Shown: in pieces, positions 35,401 to 47,100 of the stretch
Numbering within the stretch: the stretch's first letter is position 1
Layout: every line of letters begins with the position of its first letter
Assembly (NCBI RefSeq): GCF_036373705.1
Contig: NC_089856.1
Coordinates: 33,266,298 to 33,330,297 of the forward strand
Direction: 5' to 3'
DNA length: 64,000 bases
Origin: Amia ocellicauda
Taxonomy: Eukaryota; Chordata; Actinopteri; Amiiformes; Amiidae
Translations under genes and position numbers: made by a program
Notes under the pieces: model-generated
What the model was told of the DNA's origin: nothing
Database searches by the model: none
What the model saw: only the letters and a program-made list of their open reading frames with translations

Positions 35401-37872
35401 GGACTGAAATCCTGCAGCGCCCGCAAGGTCCCCCTGCTCAAGAAAGCACATGTACAGGCCCGTCTGAAGTTTGCCAAGTTTGAACATCTGAATGATTCAG
35501 AGGAGAACTGGGTGAAAGTGTTGTGGTCAGAGGAGATCAAAATCGAGCTCTTTGGCATCAACTCAACTCGCCGTGTTTGGAGGAGGAGGAATGACCCCAA
35601 GAACACCATCCCCACCGTCAAACATGGAGGTGGAAACATTATGCTTTGGGGGTGTTTTTCTGCTAAGGGGACAGGACAACTGCACCGCATCAAAGGGACG
35701 ATGGACGGGGCCATGTACCGTCTGATCTTGGGTGAGAACCTCCTTCCCTCAGCCAGGGCATTAAAAATGGGTTGTGGATGGGTATTCCAGCATGACAATG
35801 ACCCAAAACACACAGCCAAGGCAACAAAGGAGTGGCTCAAGAAGAAGCACATTAAGGTCCTGGAGTGGCCTAGCCAGTCTCCAGACCTTAATCCCATAGA
35901 AAATCTGTGGAGGGAGCTGAAGGTTCGAGTTGCCAAACGTCAGCCTCGAAACCTTAATGACTTGGAGAGGATCTGCAAAGAGGAGTGGGACAAAATCCCT
36001 CCTGAGATGTGTGCAAACCTGGTGGCCAACTACAAGAAACGTCTGACCTCTGTGATTGCCAACAAGGGTTTTGCCACCAAGTACTAAGTCGAAGGGGTCA
36101 AATACTTATTTCCCTCATTAACATGCAAATCAATTTATAACTTTTTTGAAATGCATTTTTCTGGATTTTTTTGTTGTTATTCTGTCTCTCACTGTTAAAA
36201 TACACCTACCATTAAAATTATAGACTGATCATTTATTTGTCAGTGGGCAAACGTACAAAATCAGCAGGGGATCAAATACTTTTTTCCCTCACTGTATTCT
36301 AGTATCTGATAAATGGGATTGTATTTGGGTTCACCGAATTGTGCCTTTTTTCATAGGAAATGTTATGTTCAGTTATGCTTTGAAGTATTAGCAGTATTTC
36401 TGCATCGTGCTTTGCTTTGTCAGGATCATTATACATTAAGGAGGCTTTGATAAAACTGTCTGACATGAACATGGGGAAATAGTCATTATTTTCATTATTT
36501 AGGTACATCAGCTAACATATGAGGATATTGACAAACAGGGAAAGTATGACCTTCTGCGCTCAACCAGACACTTCGCGGGAATGGTTTGGCACTTGGTCAA
36601 CGTGAAAAGAATCGACGGCTTATTGATTGATATGATCCAGAGAGACCTGTGAGTGAATATCTTCATTCTATTCATTAAGAACTTCATTCATGCAATGTTA
36701 ATATTGAAAGAGTGCCATTTCTGTGTTTTGGCAGGATACAAGATGCTGCCAGCCTGGTTCATTTGTATCATATGTTGTATCCACAATGTCCGTCAGCTAT
36801 TGAGGCAAAGGAGCAGCAAGCCAGTGGAATTGAGCTGCTTAAGGTAATAATTATATTAGTAGTATGTGCATTTTAAAGTACATAAGAAAGGTGTGGCTTC
36901 CCTCTTTTGGTATAATTTATGAACTGATATAGGAGATTCTGCATAAAAAAAAAAAATCCTGTTCATTACTTCACTGCACGTTAACCCAGGCTGTGAATGT
37001 GTGCAGGTCTGCTCTTGAACAGAGGGGCGGTTGCATTTTACAAGGGTCTTTTATGAGTAAGCATTTTTTCTGTCTTTTTTTTTAAATGTCAAGAGTTGAG
37101 AGATTCCATCTTGTGCTCTCATTTCATAGCTCAGATAGCTAATGTTTCTGCTCTGCTACAGATGTCAGCTAAAGCCCACTTCAGAACCAATTTGCAGCAA
37201 GTCTGACCTCAAAGAAAAGGGGCCACCTGGAGTACCATGCATCTCCAAAGTGGATCATTACACAATGACAGGCTGTTTCCCTTAATCTGGCTGCAGCCTG
37301 TGAATTGACAAAAGCTCAGAGAATCAATTTAGTCATGGATGCTACTGAGGTCATATTGCATTTTGTGTAATTTGTGTAATACATTGATTGCTATCTGACT
37401 TTTTAACCCATGCATTGAATACAAAAGGACAATTTTCTGTGTTCAAGATAATGGATTAAAAAGTGTTACTGTAGTCTATTTTTTATTAAAAGGGGAAAGG
37501 AACCACACTTATTATAGACTAATTTATAGTCAGTCTGTATAGCTCTAATGTTTACCAATTAACACTTTCCAAAATCTTACTTTACTAGATACCAAAGTAT
37601 TGGTATAGTAAAAACTAATCACAAACTTTGTATGGTTTTTTTAACTAGCAGGGAAGTAAGCATTAACTATATAGTTCCTGCGGGTATTTCAGTCAGCTCA
37701 GTAAAGAAGACTTCCAATCCTAATGTATCCCTGTAATAGCTTTTGTTGCTAGAAACTAATAAAATGTTTTTTTTCTTACAAGATTTTTGCCAAGAAAGAA
37801 TCCCAGAAGACTGGTTACATTGAACTTGCTCTCGAAGCCTACCAGGAGACCACTCTCGAAAGCTCTGCATAA
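32451..37872 (+). CDS. MRPS22: Mitochondrial ribosomal protein S22 (mS22), complete, 8 exons, 339 aa
   Basis: A subunit of the small mitochondrial ribosome (28S, mS22), part of the animal-specific protein shell; it acts in the mitochondrial matrix. Exons: 32451-32574, 33043-33200, 33370-33534, 33848-33991, 34541-34624, 36503-36648, 36735-36843, 37783-37872; all introns are GT-AG and phases join without a break. The first ~40 residues ([15 protein letters not shown]...) are basic and hydroxylated, as expected of a mitochondrial presequence. Family blocks include [53 protein letters not shown] and [12 protein letters not shown]. Length is close to human (360 aa), the difference lying mainly at the N-terminus. 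Intron 5 contains a complete Tc1 element 115 bp after the donor. The gene converges with COPB2. Confidence 0.95.
34934..35031. repeat. Internal hairpin upstream of the Tc1 transposase start
   Basis: The arm AGGTGTCTTTTATACAGGTA..AGCTGAGATTAGGAGC (from about 34934) is repeated as its reverse complement up to about 35031, roughly 45 bp per arm with a short spacer around CTCTTAAAGGGAG. In RNA it would make a long stem about 40 nt before the transposase ATG. The related copy at 41496 retains only the right arm. Confidence 0.85.
35071..36087 (+). CDS. Tc1 transposase, full-length frame (338 aa) with altered first catalytic residue
   Basis: A complete frame from [10 protein letters not shown] to GFATKY. 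The N-terminus carries two helix-turn-helix parts joined by SLPRSGAP, a GRPR-like linker. The catalytic core has [13 protein letters not shown] around 150-162, [11 protein letters not shown] with D242, and [13 protein letters not shown] with E277; the D242-E277 gap holds 34 residues (DD34E). The first catalytic position, normally Asp in W-S-D-E, is Glu (E154). This change usually abolishes or strongly reduces metal-dependent cleavage, so the protein is probably inactive despite its open frame. Because host and transposase share orientation, intronic read-through could include this frame. It is transposable-element sequence, not a host gene. Confidence 0.92.
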   Translation: MAKTKELSKDVKDKTVDLHKAGMGYKTIAKQLGEKVTTVGAIIRKWKKHKITVSLPRSGAPCKISPRGVSMIMRTVRNQPRTTREDLVNDLKAAGTIVTMKTIGNTLHREGLKSCSARKVPLLKKAHVQARLKFAKFEHLNDSEENWVKVLWSEEIKIELFGINSTRRVWRRRNDPKNTIPTVKHGGGNIMLWGCFSAKGTGQLHRIKGTMDGAMYRLILGENLLPSARALKMGCGWVFQHDNDPKHTAKATKEWLKKKHIKVLEWPSQSPDLNPIENLWRELKVRVAKRQPRNLNDLERICKEEWDKIPPEMCANLVANYKKRLTSVIANKGFATKY

Positions 37873-38017
37873 TGATCGCTAGCGAGACATTTCTGACTTC
37901 AGCTCATCTCGCACGAGGAGGAGGCTTCTTACCTGACCTGGTCTCATGTACCGGTCTGATCACGTTGCTTTAGCGCAGCAGCCAGTGCTGTACTGCAGTG
38001 TAATTTTCATTCTTTAT

Positions 38018-38023
38018 ATTAAA
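38018..38023 (+). terminator. Poly(A) signal candidate for MRPS22 (ATTAAA)
   Basis: ATTAAA lies 146 bp after the MRPS22 stop codon and is followed within 10-15 bp by a T/A-rich stretch. A second candidate, AATAAA at 38071-38076, would give a slightly longer 3' UTR. Confidence 0.5.
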
Positions 38024-38121
38024 GTATCATTAAAAAAAACCCATGCTGATTACTTTCATTTCCTTTTCAAAATAAACCATTCAGAAAAGAAACATATGAA
38101 CAAGAGATGGTAAAGATGTAT

Positions 38122-38127
38122 TTTAAT
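38122..38127 (-). terminator. Poly(A) signal candidate for COPB2 (ATTAAA)
   Basis: On the minus strand ATTAAA lies about 270 bp after the COPB2 stop codon. No AATAAA was seen between it and the stop. Use of this signal would place the COPB2 3' end within roughly 100 bp of the MRPS22 3' end. Confidence 0.4.
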
Positions 38128-38395
38128 ATTCAAATGACAATGAAAGTTTAGTCTTCTAGAGTTGATACACCACAATGATATTAAATCATATTCAACTGAG
38201 CACTGAGTGCATAATAGTAGCTTTTGATAGCTAGAGTTCCTGTATAAAGTACAAAATAAACACAAACATTTGTATACTGCAGCAATTAAATCTTGGAGGG
38301 ACTACATTCTACTTTTCGTGATATTTCCATGGAAAAAAATGAAAAAGTAAAAGTATAAAGGGTTTGGTCTCTTAAATAGTAATGCCTCATGAGGG

Positions 38396-41115
38396 TTAGT
38401 CATCTAGAAAATCATCATCCAGGTTTACATCTGTTGTGTCAATGTCATCCAGTTCCAAGTTATCCAAGTCATCTTCTAGCTCCTGCAAAGTCTGAAAGAA
38501 GGCGATATTACAAAAAATAAATAAATTGAGGGAAAGCAAGTAAAACAATCCTAACACATCTGTAAAGATGTGAATGTGCAGGAAGCAATGGTAAAGTAGT
38601 AAACGAGGGGCCTGAATGCAGATATCAGTGATTGCCTTCATCTTTTGATCCCAATCTTGATGTATTTTGTGTAATCTTAAAATCCAATTAATGGAAAGGT
38701 TTTTAGTTATATGTTTTTAAAAACATGCACCTCCAATCAAAGCCCCCAAAAAGCTACACACGCAATTGAAAAAAAAAAAAAAAAAGTCCATTAATTGAAG
38801 CTGTTTATAGCCCTGTATTCCACACAATATTTTGTTATTCTGGTATTTCCTGATATCAGAATAAATCAAAATATTCTCTCTTACCATTGAACAGATTTTT
38901 TTTTCTATTTGCTCAAATGCTGAAGTCTTATTTGGTTTTCCATAACTCTTGCCTCTTTAAATCTAGTACATGAAAAAGCAATAAGCTACCTTTTCATCTT
39001 TGATCTCTGGAGCTGGATCAGGTTTGGGAGCAGAGGCCTCCACCAGCAATGAGGGACCTGGGACACTTTCCGTCTCGGGCTCTTCCACACTTGCAATAGT
39101 CTTAAAGCAGACCAGCACAGGACATTTAAACCACACAACTCAATCTTATGTATGGGGTTTGCTTGTCATGTAGGATAACTGATTGCAAACCATTATCTTC
39201 ATTAAATTAATTATTTACATTTAACATGATATTGTTCTAAATTTGACATTTGATTTTGAAAGAATTAAGTTAAGTGTTAATCCATTTAATTTTTATGTTC
39301 CAATTTCAATAACCAGTGCTTACCTCCGATTCCACTGTTCCTTTGGGTTGATAACCTTTGGCTTCTTCAAGTACATTTCTCTCTTCATTTGGCTAGAACA
39401 GTAAATGCAACATGAGAAGTCTGAAAACAAACAAGTCTGATTATACAAACTGTGCAGCAACGGGACTTACTGTGACGAGGGGATATTCAGCAGCTGGTCT
39501 CATCTGGCTGAGAGCGTTCTCTTTTAGGAACTGCTCGGCCACAAAGGCCTCTTTCAGTCCTGGAAACAGGTTTTCATATTCTGTGGGATCCGCCAATGAC
39601 TCGGCAGCTTTCTGATTAACTTTTGAAAGGCTCTCCCGCCATAATTTCACAACCCTAAGGGAAAGTAAACCAAATACAGAGAATGTATTAATCAAATAAT
39701 GAATCATGCCATTGCTCCATGCTTTAATACTTCAATCACATAGTTTAAAGTATAGCTTGCAACTATAACAGAAGCACCATTTTTGGCTGTGTGCATTGCT
39801 TATGGGGGCACAGACCTGGCATAAAACAAACCCCCCCCCCCAACAACTGTTTGTTTGAGACTAAAACTCTACTTCCTCAATTGTTTAAAACTATTAATCT
39901 TAAAACAAAAACAGTTGCCAGGGTTAAGGAAAAGAATAATAAATACAAAATAAAAAGCATTCCCTGTAGTGTCATTCTAAGCTGTGTTGTAACTGCAGAT
40001 GTAGTTAAAACTATTTAAATAGCCTAGCTTAATTTTAGATTAATAAATGAACACATCACAATAATCTCTTAGAAGCAATGAATATTGACATAGTATACCT
40101 GGAAACCTGGCTTGGAAGGTATGTACGAGCTAAGAAAGCAGCTTCAGGCAGGCGTCCTGTCCGAATTAAGAGCTCCAGGCAGTGGTCGAGTCTGAGAGAG
40201 AGGAAAGTAAAACACTGTTACTGATGACCATCAATTGAGTTTAGATATCAAAATAAAAATAAAAATCTATTCTCACAATAGGCAGTGGATATTATTTGAT
40301 TACTTTACTTTTTTCATATCAATATTATAACTTTTGTAACAACTTCCCGATGTTCAGTTAATAGACGTCCCTGGCTTTGAGTACACAAAAATTATACTTA
40401 CTTTCCCTGTAAAAAGTAAGTCATGAAAGCAACGTTGTTCTTGCCATCCTTCTCAGCCCCCTCTGCCAGTTTGTCCACCATGGTAGCATTACCAGAGGCA
40501 GTGGCCAACAGTAAGAGTCCCCCATAATCCTGTGCATGGTGCAGGCATTCCTGAGCCAATCCAAACTGGCACTTACTGATGGCAAGCTCAGCCAGCTGCT
40601 TCCACTTCTGCTCAGACTGTGAAGAGAAATTATATACATTGCAACACAGTATGGTAGAGCAGGGCAGACAAATCCGTAGTCCGGGTGCCCAGGACTACAA
40701 AAAAATAGGGACCAGACTACCAAACTGTAATGTCCCAAAACCTGCAGGACTACCACGACTCGAAAACAATATTGTTGTCTTGATTGAAGCAACACGTGGG
40801 GGCGAGATCTGTGTTGGATGTGACTTGTGATTGGCTCTTAGGCCTATGGGGGAGGGCTTTATGCTGAACACAGAGCTGTGATTGGTTATTGCAGGCAGGA
40901 GTTTTTGTAGTTGTCTAAATTACAGAAGAAACTAACTGAAACGTTAAAACTGCATAAAATAAAGGTAAGGGAAATTTATTAGGAACTAACTTACATTGAG
41001 CTCTGTGTGTTTAGTTGTGCAACTGAGAATCTTTTAAGCCTGATTATAATATTTGTGTTGGCGAAGTGAGTTAGTTAGTACAGTAGTAGACATCTGTAGT
41101 TGCGGTTTATATATA

Positions 41116-41148
<33 letters not shown>

Positions 41149-44100
41149 GTATATAATATATACACACACGTATATAATACATACACACACATAAGTTTAC
41201 TCAAATGCCACGGGATTTACATGACTTATGAAGCGATGATGTGTGTGCACGTTTGGCCCAAAAATTAGGAGAATCAGTTTTGTGGCCAAAACAACGTGTC
41301 AGTCCCAAATACTCCAGTGAATGTAAAAATGACAAAAAAAATGGGAGAAAAACACTTGTAAATTCTACAGACATAATCGTGTATATATACCTCCTTAAAT
41401 GGCTGCTTTAAAAAGTGATAAGTGAAAAGTGTTTATTTTATCTTCCCCTTTAATCCTTACGCTTTCTATATTGTTGTGCACTGTTCAGTAGTGTACAGTG
41501 AGGGAAAACATTTTTTTGATCCCCTGCTGATTTTGTACGTTTGCCCACTGACAAAGAAATAATCAGTCTATAATTGTAATGGTAGGTGTATTTTAACAGT
41601 GAGAGACAGAATAACAACAAAAAAATCCAGAAAAACGCATTTAAAAAAAGTTATAAATTGATTTGCATGATAATGAGGGAAATAAGTATTTGATCCCCTA
41701 TCAATCAGCAAGATTTCTCTTAAAGGCAGTGCTCCTAATCTCAGCTCGTTACCTGTATAAAAGACACCTGTCCACAGAAGCAATCAATCAATCAGATTCC
41801 AAACTCTCCACCATGGCCAAGACCAAAGAGCTGTCCAAGGATGTCAGGGACAAGACTGTAGATCTACACAAGGCTGGAATGGTGACAACAGTTGGTGCGA
41901 TTATTCGCAAATGGAAGAAACACTAAGTAACTGACCAAAATCGAGCTCTTTGGCAACAACACAACTCGCCTTGTTTGGAGGAGGAGGAATGACCCCAAGA
42001 ACACCATCCCCACCGTCAAACATGGAGGTGGAAACATTATGCTTTGGGGGTGTTTTTCTGCTAAGGGGACAGGACAACTGCACCGCATCAAAGGGACGAT
42101 GGACGTGGCTATGTACCATCAAATCTTGGGTGAGAACCTCCTTCCCTCAGCCAGGGTATTGAAAATGGGTCGTGGATGGGTATTCCAGCATGACAATGAC
42201 CCAAAACACACAGCCAAGGCAACAAAGGAGTGGCTCAAGAAGAAGCACATTAAGGTCCTGGAGTGGCCTAGCCAGTCTCCAGACCTTAATCCCATAGAAA
42301 ATCTGTGGAGGGAGCTGAAGGTTCGAGTTGCCAAACGTCAGCCTCGAAACCTTAATGACTTGGAGACGATCTGCAAAGAGGAGTGGGACAAAATCCCTCC
42401 TGAGATGTGTGCAAACCTGGTGGCCGACTACAAGAAACGTCTGACCTCTGTGATTGCCAACAAGGGTTTTGCCACCAAGTACTAAGTCGAAGGGGTCAAA
42501 TACGTATTTCCCTCATTAACATGCAAATCAATTTATAACTTTTTTGAAATGCGTTTTTCTGGATTTTTGTTGTTGTTATTCTGTCTCTCACTGTTAAAAT
42601 ACACCTACCATTAAAATTATAGACTGATCATTTCTTTGTCAGTGGGCAAATGTACAAAATCAGCAGGGGATCAAATACTTTTTTCCCTTCACTGTACATC
42701 GTGTTGTATCCCAATAAAACATTGATATTCATGGCTTGCTGCTCCATCAGTGACATGAAAAATTAAATTTGAACAAGTTGTCACATGACGGCTATGGATT
42801 TAATTATGTCAGTGGCTGTATTTGAAACTGCATTCTACACGTACCACATAACACTTCAGTAATGTTGAAATGCTCGTATGTAGTATGTGTATTATGCGGT
42901 TTTGAATACAGCCAGTGTCTCGAGTATTGTTCTCGCACATGTAAACCTGCTCTGTGATGCTCCTGCTAAAAACAGTGTGAGAGCTGTATGTATAGCTAAT
43001 TTACATATTAATTCACTCCTTCGTAATGAATTTGCATGACGTCGGGTAAACAGCAGCTCGTCTTGAGTGCAATAAACTAAAACCTTGTAAACCCCAAGAG
43101 GGTTACCTGAGTGCATGATTAGTAATGTCAAAACAGAGGTACTCTGCCATTGGATCTGTTTTTCGAAAATCGCTCGCAGTCTTTTTATTGTGCGGGTAAC
43201 GTGATGTATTTTATTAACTGTAGGATAACTAAGTAGTCCTTCTATGTATGACATTGAAAAGGAGAGCATTTCTCTTTCCTCAACTTATTAACACCGACGT
43301 GAGTCCAATGCATCAGAAGTAAAACTATGCCAAATTTAATTATGAGCTACTACTAGGTCTACAGTTTTAACATTCACAGATGTGTTTGTTGTTATGAGAG
43401 CCTCATAATTGCTGAAATGTTGACTACTTTTTGAATATACATGGACCCAGAGTTTCTATATGCAATTGGTTGGCAAAACAAATTAGTTAACATTACATTT
43501 TTTTTAAAACAAACAAACTGGGGGGAAAAAAACTAAAAAAAACAAGCGCCCTTGTTCTTGCCACTCCCCCGCAGCTCTAGTTCGCAACAAATTTGACACT
43601 AACACTGACTATGCCTATGCCAGGCCTATACAATTTGATGATGAACCCTGCATGGACCTCTGTCCATATATAATATAATGTTTTGAAAAACGTGTATTTT
43701 AGTTGTACAAAATGTATATAGGACAGACCAAGCAATACACAGGCCTTTCTATCTAGGCATAACATATTACTTTCACTTGATTTATAATTTTTCTGTCAGG
43801 GGTATGTTGTTGTCAAGTTTATATGACAATTTAAATGTGGAATGTCTCAACAAAACAAAAAACACTTATAGTTTATGTACCTGGGAGTGTTTGTGTTTTT
43901 CTGTTCTGAACCTTTAACCACCTTGAAATTAGATCCGTCTACAATTTATTTATTGGAGTGTTAAATGGAAGTGAAAAATGTGGGCTACCAAAATCTGTGG
44001 CGGGCTACCATAGTTTACCTTTTGGTAGCCCACTGGACTACCACACATAGAAGTGATTTGTCCACCCCTGTTGAGTATAATGTACTATAATATAATATTT

Positions 44101-47100
44101 ATAAAATAAATCAATGAATACATACAAGTTATGTCAGACGACATGATTGACACATGATTACATGGTTAGTATTCCTCACCTCTGCCTCTACTGCTAGCTG
44201 ATACGCGATCTTCAGCTCTGCCAGCTGAAGCGCCAGCTCAAAACGATGCTCAGGATCAGAAGACACAGCCAGAGCTTGCTGTTTGAAGCCCTGTTTAAAA
44301 AAAAGATTTTAAAGCCTGATCAAGAACAGGAATTTGACATGTGAACATTCTAATTACCTGCAAATCATGCATGTACCAAAAAAGTTATTTATGAGTTATG
44401 ATTAAGTTGGCACATTTTAAGCGAGAACTATTAATCCTTAGTATAGAAAATAGGCCTTGAATCTGAATAAAGCACCACCTCGGTTTACAATACCATCGAT
44501 TAACAATATTTTCAATAAAGATCCTCATCCTATAGTGTCCCATTGTTTCAATGAATGATTAATTCTTGATTAGCGATACGTTTAGGATATTACTCGGCCG
44601 ACAATTTCAGTCAATCGGCATGCACCCAATTGGACTCGCAGAGCTCAGCCAATCAGCGATGCTCTTTCATGAGCATTTGGAGCTCAGCTGGCTTGATTTT
44701 CAGTGATTGATGTGCATTGCTAGTGAAAACAGCTCTCGTTCTCAACTTTAACGATGGTTTTCATGGAACCAATTAATATTGTTTACTGAGGGACCACTGT
44801 GTACTATGTCATAAACCTTTAACATTTAGAATATTTCAATTAAATAATAAAAAATAAACTCACCTGTTTTTCTAAGAAGTGTGCCACTCTTGTTCTCTGC
44901 TCTTTTGGAATGGTGGGTAGAACCTTATCTGCCATTCCAAAATCCCTCCTCATGACGGCAGTCTGGTACTCCAACACAGACACAAGCAAGGAGTAGCTCA
45001 CAATATTCAGTTCCTTATCACCAAGGTATAAACGGTTATCCTTGGGGATGTAACCCAAAAGATACATTGTCCTGCAAGAGAATGATATTCACTTTATCTC
45101 AGAGGCACATACATCTATTCCAAAGGCAATGTTTCTATACAATTCATGTATAATTAGATAAAAACATTTTATGCAATACTGTATATATTTTTTTTAATAC
45201 ACTTGTTTTTCATTAATATCCATTAAACAATGCTGTGGACCTCCTAAGCCAAGTAAACATACCTGTCCAGGTGAGCGATTGTAACAATTTCTCCTCCAAC
45301 AAAGTAATTGAGTCTGTTTACTGAGCTGGTGTAAATGAAGCAGTCGCCAACCCACAACCCTGTCTTGACTATTTCTTGTATTTCTCCTTGAACCTTTGGG
45401 GGGTGAGGTTGAGGAAAAAAAGAAATATGTTTAACAACCAAGGAGAAACAACATTTTTAAATCCATAAAGTATTTATACAATCAATGTTTGCATTGTAGC
45501 TGCTGTCACTTTGCACTGTGGTTTTATTGATTTTATCATCCATTGCGTGAATTCTGTTGTGCATCTGCAAGTGCAAAAACATTTATACATGAAATACTTA
45601 AAAGGAAAAAACAACAGAAGTGAGCACTATAAAAGCTAAAACCTGTAATGATGTACCTCAAAGGCATCTTCAATGCCATCCTCTGTGACTCCCTCATTTG
45701 ACTCTTGTGCACCTGCCACCTTTTCCGACAGGTACTTTAGAATGAAAAATGACTCTTCAGTAGCAATGCAGACCAATTCACCGGAGTCTGACCAGAAAAT
45801 CTATAATGGGGGGAAAAAATAAAATAAAAAAAGTTGAATAACCATGATCTCAAGTGACCTTTCAATATATATAGCCAGAATGGGAAAAACACACCACTAG
45901 GTCACATACAAAGGGCACCACACAAATCTGACAGTTTAACAGAATACCCTTTCTGTAGTTCACTAGCACTTCACTTTCTCTTACTGTTTTCAGTATGCTT
46001 AACACAGCTTTTGGAAGCTTGCGTCCAATGAGTGTAAATGCCTTCAGGAATTCACATTTCACCTAAATCATATTACTTACATGTTTTGGCTGAATTTCAA
46101 TGCGACGGATCAGCTCAGTGTTTTCCCAGTCATAAAACGCCAATCCATTAACAGACCTTACTCCCAACAGGAACCCACCATAAATACCTATGGGAAGATA
46201 CAATACAATATAAAGATGTATGTTCAGCTCAAACTTGTTCATACGAGGATTAAAGGGGTTACAGCTAACCCAGGAGATCTATTACTTTACCTTCAGCACC
46301 AAAGTCAGGTTTGAAAGACTTCTTTTCTTTGAAGTTTTTGAAGATCTTGACAACGCTATTGCTCTCGCGGATTGCATACCTTGGGAGTGAAGAGAGAACA
46401 CTCAGATGGCTGTACACTCACTGGTTCATTACAGAATGTCTCCCAGTTCCCCACGGAAGGCTGTATAGTCACTTCGTAGACTTACTCTGAGGAATCATGG
46501 GCCCAGACGAACTCCTGTGCAGAGCCAAAGCTCTTATTTCTCAGTGCCATGGCTGTATAAATGATGTACTCTCCATCTCCACAGACCACCACGAATCTAA
46601 TAACAACAAAACAAAATACTGAAAAGGCGACATTCATAGTAAAGCCATATACAATAACAAAAATTTATGTTTAAATCAAATACATTTAGTAGTATCATGT
46701 TCACTTTATTTAACTTCAGGACTTCTTCAGATTTACGAAGTAATCGACCCCCACATTACAAATGCAAAGAACCAAGCACAAGTAGCTGGAGTCACATTAC
46801 CTGCCGTTGGGGTTGTGTTGGATGGTCTGGGGGTAGATCTCACAGCTCCCCATGTCTTTCACCGCTAGCGGCAGGCGCTCTCCATCCTTGATTTCAGCAT
46901 CGCCCATGGCTTTCAGATTGGCCTGCTGGATCTCGGAGTGCTTGGCCCAAATAATCTTCCCATTGGTGTCCATGGACATGGCAGGCTCTTCTCGACCCAG
47001 CTGTAATGAGAGCGAGAGGCTGTTCTTTAATATCACACACAATTAACACTTAGAATTGCACTATATATAAGCTGCTTTGAAAACAGGCTTTCGATGAATA

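Larger units (their letters stand above)
34740..36294 (+). mobile_element. Full-length Tc1 element in MRPS22 intron 5
   Basis: The 1555-bp element is flanked by TA (34738-34739 and 36295-36296). The left end starts CAGTGAGGGAAACAAGTATT and the right end mirrors it with small differences; the inverted repeats extend well over 100 bp on each side, through the block with ATTTTAATGGTAGGTGTATT. It contains an uninterrupted transposase frame and a strong internal palindrome just upstream of it. It makes up about 1.55 of the 1.88 kb of the intron and is in the same orientation as MRPS22. Confidence 0.93.
40660..44070. mobile_element. hAT-like DNA transposon, non-autonomous, hosting a nested Tc1
   Basis: The left end reads CAGGGCAGACAAATCCGTAG; the right end on the other strand reads CAGGGGTGGACAAATCACTT. 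Both then share a GTAGTCC...GGGC..ACTACC block. CAGGGGTG-type ends are typical of hAT elements. No hAT transposase could be recognised in the ~2.2 kb that remains after removing the nested Tc1 at 41496-42694. The flanking octamers TGGTAGAG and TTGAGTAT are not a convincing 8-bp target duplication, so the insertion is old or the borders are slightly off. It fills almost all of COPB2 intron 16. Confidence 0.6.

Noticed and set aside
35304-35936. 210-codon minus-strand open frame
   Set aside because: It is the antisense shadow of the Tc1 transposase; the same shadow recurs at the sister copy (42119-42334).
42892-43269. 125-codon minus-strand open frame inside the hAT-like element
   Set aside because: I see no hAT transposase motif or other family resemblance, and no matching splice or start context.
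40652-44078. 8-bp target duplication around the hAT-like element
   Set aside because: Flanking octamers TGGTAGAG and TTGAGTAT agree at only three positions.
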